NCBI GenBank assembly: GCA_012797825.1
Contig: JAAZOI010000260.1
Span: 1-8,192 of the forward strand
DNA from: Eubacteriaceae bacterium
GTDB lineage: Bacteria; Bacillota; Clostridia; Eubacteriales; UBA1433
DNA length: 8,192 bases
Direction: 5' to 3'
The notes beneath the pieces were generated by a model that saw nothing but the letters and a program-made list of their open reading frames with translations, was not told the DNA's origin and made no database searches. Both the position numbers and the translations under genes were made by a program. Numbering within the stretch: position 1 is the stretch's first letter; every line of letters begins with the position of its first letter. Shown here one piece after another: positions 6,651-8,192 of the stretch.

Positions 6651-6681
6651 ATAAATACCACAATTATTATGGAGGAGCATA

Positions 6682-7125
6682 ATGTTAACTAAGACAACAT
6701 CAATTGCTAAGCCTGAAAATATCGACAGAAAATGGTATGTAGTTGACGCGGAAGGTTTGACGCTCGGAAGAATGGCTACGCAGATTGCAGCTGTTTTAAG
6801 AGGAAAAAACAAACCGTGCTTTACGCCTTTTATCGATACCGGAGACTTTGTAATTGTTATAAATGCCGATAAAGTAGTACTTACCGGCAACAAATTAGAA
6901 CAAAAATATTATTACACGCATTCACAATATCCCGGCGGTTTTAAAGCGGTGCAATATAAGCATTTAATGGAAAAGAAACCGGTGTTTGTAGTTGAGAAAG
7001 CTATAAAGGGAATGCTTCCGAAAAACAGACTTGGCAGAGCTATGTTTAAAAAACTTAAAGTTTATGCAGGAAGCGAACATCCTCATGCAGCGCAAAAACC
7101 TGAAAAAATGGAAATTAAGGCTTAG
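6682..7125 (+). CDS. rplM: 50S ribosomal protein L13
   Basis: L13 is an early-assembly protein of the large subunit that binds 23S rRNA. The 147-residue sequence has the N-terminal RKWYVVDAEGLTLGRMAT (16-33), then LRGKNKPCFTPFIDTGDFVI and NADKVVLTGNKLEQKYYYTH, then AIKGMLPKNRLGRAMFKKLKVY and the C-terminal HPHAAQKPE, all typical. Length matches the family (about 142-147). GGAGGA at 6671-6677 supports the ATG at 6682; an ATG at 6669 within that site is out of frame. The gene is driven by its own promoter and followed by rpsI after 15 bases, the near-universal L13-S9 pair. Identification is secure. Confidence 0.98.
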   Translation: MLTKTTSIAKPENIDRKWYVVDAEGLTLGRMATQIAAVLRGKNKPCFTPFIDTGDFVIVINADKVVLTGNKLEQKYYYTHSQYPGGFKAVQYKHLMEKKPVFVVEKAIKGMLPKNRLGRAMFKKLKVYAGSEHPHAAQKPEKMEIKA

Positions 7126-7140
7126 GGAGGAGATAGGAAT

Positions 7141-7530
7141 ATGGCAGATCAAGTATTAGCTACAGGAAGAAGAAAAACATCAGTTGCAAGAGTTATACTC
7201 AGGCCGGGCACAGGCAATTTTACGATAAATAAAAGAGATATTGATCAATACTTTGGAATGGAAACACTCAAAGTAGTTGCAAAACAAGCTCTTACGCTTA
7301 CAAACACAAATAATAAATTCGACGTTTTAGTAAATGTTACAGGCGGCGGATTTACAGGTCAGGCAGGAGCAATCAGACACGGCGTTTCACGTGCGCTTGT
7401 TAAAGCTGATGATACCTTAAAAGCTGAACTTAAAAAAGCGGGCTTTTTAACAATAGACCCCAGAATGACAGAAAGAAAGAAATACGGTCTCAAAAAAGCA
7501 AGAAGAGCGCCGCAATTCTCAAAACGTTAA
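7141..7530 (+). CDS. rpsI: 30S ribosomal protein S9
   Basis: S9 is a 129-residue head protein of the small subunit whose C-terminal tail reaches the anticodon loop of the P-site tRNA. The N-terminal GRRKTSVARVILRPG (9-23), the central NVTGGGFTGQAGAIRHGVSRAL and the C-terminal DPRMTERKKYGLKKARRAPQFSKR pattern are all present, including the terminal SKR whose last arginine contacts tRNA. Length is normal. A GGGAGGAG site (7125-7132) overlaps the last base of the rplM stop and sets the ATG start. It is the last gene of the rplM-rpsI unit; an intrinsic terminator begins 22 bases after the stop. Confidence 0.98.
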   Translation: MADQVLATGRRKTSVARVILRPGTGNFTINKRDIDQYFGMETLKVVAKQALTLTNTNNKFDVLVNVTGGGFTGQAGAIRHGVSRALVKADDTLKAELKKAGFLTIDPRMTERKKYGLKKARRAPQFSKR

Positions 7531-7552
7531 TAATAAAAATACAGAATTATTT

Positions 7553-7588
7553 AAACCTTGCAAAATGTTTTTGCAAGGTTTTTATTTT
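7553..7588 (+). terminator. Strong intrinsic terminator after rpsI
   Basis: A perfect 13-bp inverted repeat (7553-7565 with 7569-7581) around a TGT loop has the core CCTTGCAAAA / TTTTGCAAGG and is followed by TTTTTATTTT. This is a textbook Rho-independent terminator. It closes the ribosomal locus and separates it from the unrelated gene to the right. The A-rich 5' arm also gives a T-rich stretch on the other strand, but no gene points toward it from the right within the window. Confidence 0.95.
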
Positions 7589-7611
7589 AAAATAGCACAG
7601 AATATTTAGAA

Positions 7612-7640
7612 TTGAAATGTATATAGAGAAGGTTTATTAT
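7612..7640 (+). promoter_or_regulatory. Probable promoter for the unknown gene at 7674
   Basis: TTGAAA (7612-7617) and TATTAT (7635-7640) each differ from the sigma-A consensus by one base and are 17 bases apart. A TATAAT (7640-7645) overlaps the -10 but has no partner -35 at a good distance. The promoter lies just after the terminator and would give a leader of about 27 bases with an AGAGGA ribosome binding site at 7662-7667. The region is very AT-rich, so chance matches are easier here. Confidence 0.6.
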
Positions 7641-7673
7641 ATAATTAGAAATATAAATTATAGAGGAATATAG

Positions 7674-8192
7674 ATGACAAATAAGGCATTTAAAGAGGCA
7701 ATGATTAGAGGCTTGGGAAGATGTGTTATTGAATTAGATGATAATGATAATATAGAGAAATATCGCGATATTGTTTTATGGGGATGTCTTAATAATTTGA
7801 GCTATGATACTCAATGCGAGGGCACAAGAAGCGAATATATGTATGTTTTGCAAAGCAAATTTGAGGATGATTTTTTTGAGATAAAAATTATTGAAAAATT
7901 TATAGAGGGAACAAAGGATTCATGGCTATTTGAGCACTATGCTAACATGCTATATTTGTTTGCTCTTGACGGAAGTGAAAAATCACATAATGCTTTATAT
8001 CTTAAATATGATGAGATATTTAGTAAGCTTAACAATATTAAACGATATATTAGGTCCACAGAATTACAGGAACAATTTGAATGGCTATGCATTTGGCTTG
8101 TTCAACTTGATAATATGACTGCTTTTAAAAGAATTGTTTCTGATATTGGAGGGGCATACCAAAAAAATCCTAAATTAGCAGATTATAGTACA
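7674..8192 (+). CDS. Hypothetical protein, 3' end outside window
   Basis: An open frame of 173 codons starts at ATG 7674 and remains open to the right edge, so the C-terminus is missing. AGAGGA six bases before the ATG supports the start. I do not recognise the family. The protein begins MTNKAFKEAMIRGLGRCVIE, has a Trp/Cys-containing segment WGCLNNLSYDTQCEGTR (36-52), and then a run of apparently helical, aromatic and acidic segments (FFEIKIIEKFI, SWLFEHYANMLYLFAL, LYLKYDEIFSKL, FEWLCIWLVQL). No signal peptide or membrane segment is seen, so it is probably a soluble, mostly helical, acidic protein. GAG and GAA are used about equally (8 and 7), whereas the ribosomal genes prefer GAA. It has its own promoter after a strong terminator, so it is not part of the ribosomal unit. 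Confidence 0.8.
   Translation, partial: MTNKAFKEAMIRGLGRCVIELDDNDNIEKYRDIVLWGCLNNLSYDTQCEGTRSEYMYVLQSKFEDDFFEIKIIEKFIEGTKDSWLFEHYANMLYLFALDGSEKSHNALYLKYDEIFSKLNNIKRYIRSTELQEQFEWLCIWLVQLDNMTAFKRIVSDIGGAYQKNPKLADYST

Noticed and set aside
7930..8118. Short + strand frame inside the unknown gene
   Set aside because: It lies entirely within the 7674 reading frame in another phase, lacks a ribosome binding site and is a shadow.

Overview
The window is an AT-rich stretch (roughly 35-40% GC by eye) from a Gram-positive, low-GC bacterium, most likely a member of the class Clostridia. The reasons are: strong GGAGG ribosome binding sites before most genes, heavy use of AGA and ATA codons, rpsD (S4) lying inside the alpha operon, and the Firmicutes order infA-rpmJ-rpsM-rpsK-rpsD-rpoA-rplQ-ecfA1-ecfA2-ecfT-truA-rplM-rpsI. 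All genes are on the + strand.

Layout. Positions 3-356 hold infA (IF-1) and rpmJ (L36), the tail of the spc-type ribosomal cluster. A 120-base gap (357-476) follows. It is far longer than the other gaps in the ribosomal run and contains a hairpin and a second copy of the rpsM ribosome-binding region. Positions 477-3282 hold rpsM, rpsK, rpsD, rpoA and rplQ (S13, S11, S4, RNA polymerase alpha, L17). A hairpin overlapping the rplQ stop codon separates these from ecfA1-ecfA2-ecfT (3319-5820), the shared energy-coupling module of a group II ECF vitamin/metal importer. truA (tRNA pseudouridine synthase, 5835-6569) follows. A near-consensus sigma-A promoter and a structured leader then precede rplM-rpsI (L13, S9; 6682-7530), which end in a strong intrinsic terminator (7553-7588). 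After it a separate unit begins with its own promoter: an unrecognised gene starting at 7674 that runs off the right edge.

The genes together make translation initiation factor, ribosomal proteins of both subunits, the polymerase alpha subunit and a tRNA modifying enzyme. The embedded ECF module is a conserved passenger in this locus in Firmicutes. The window is mostly ordinary, conserved housekeeping DNA and I see no clear new multi-gene system. The points worth a second look are the possible two-state RNA switch before rpsM, the L13 leader, the hairpin at the rplQ/ecfA1 junction and the unknown partial gene at the right end.
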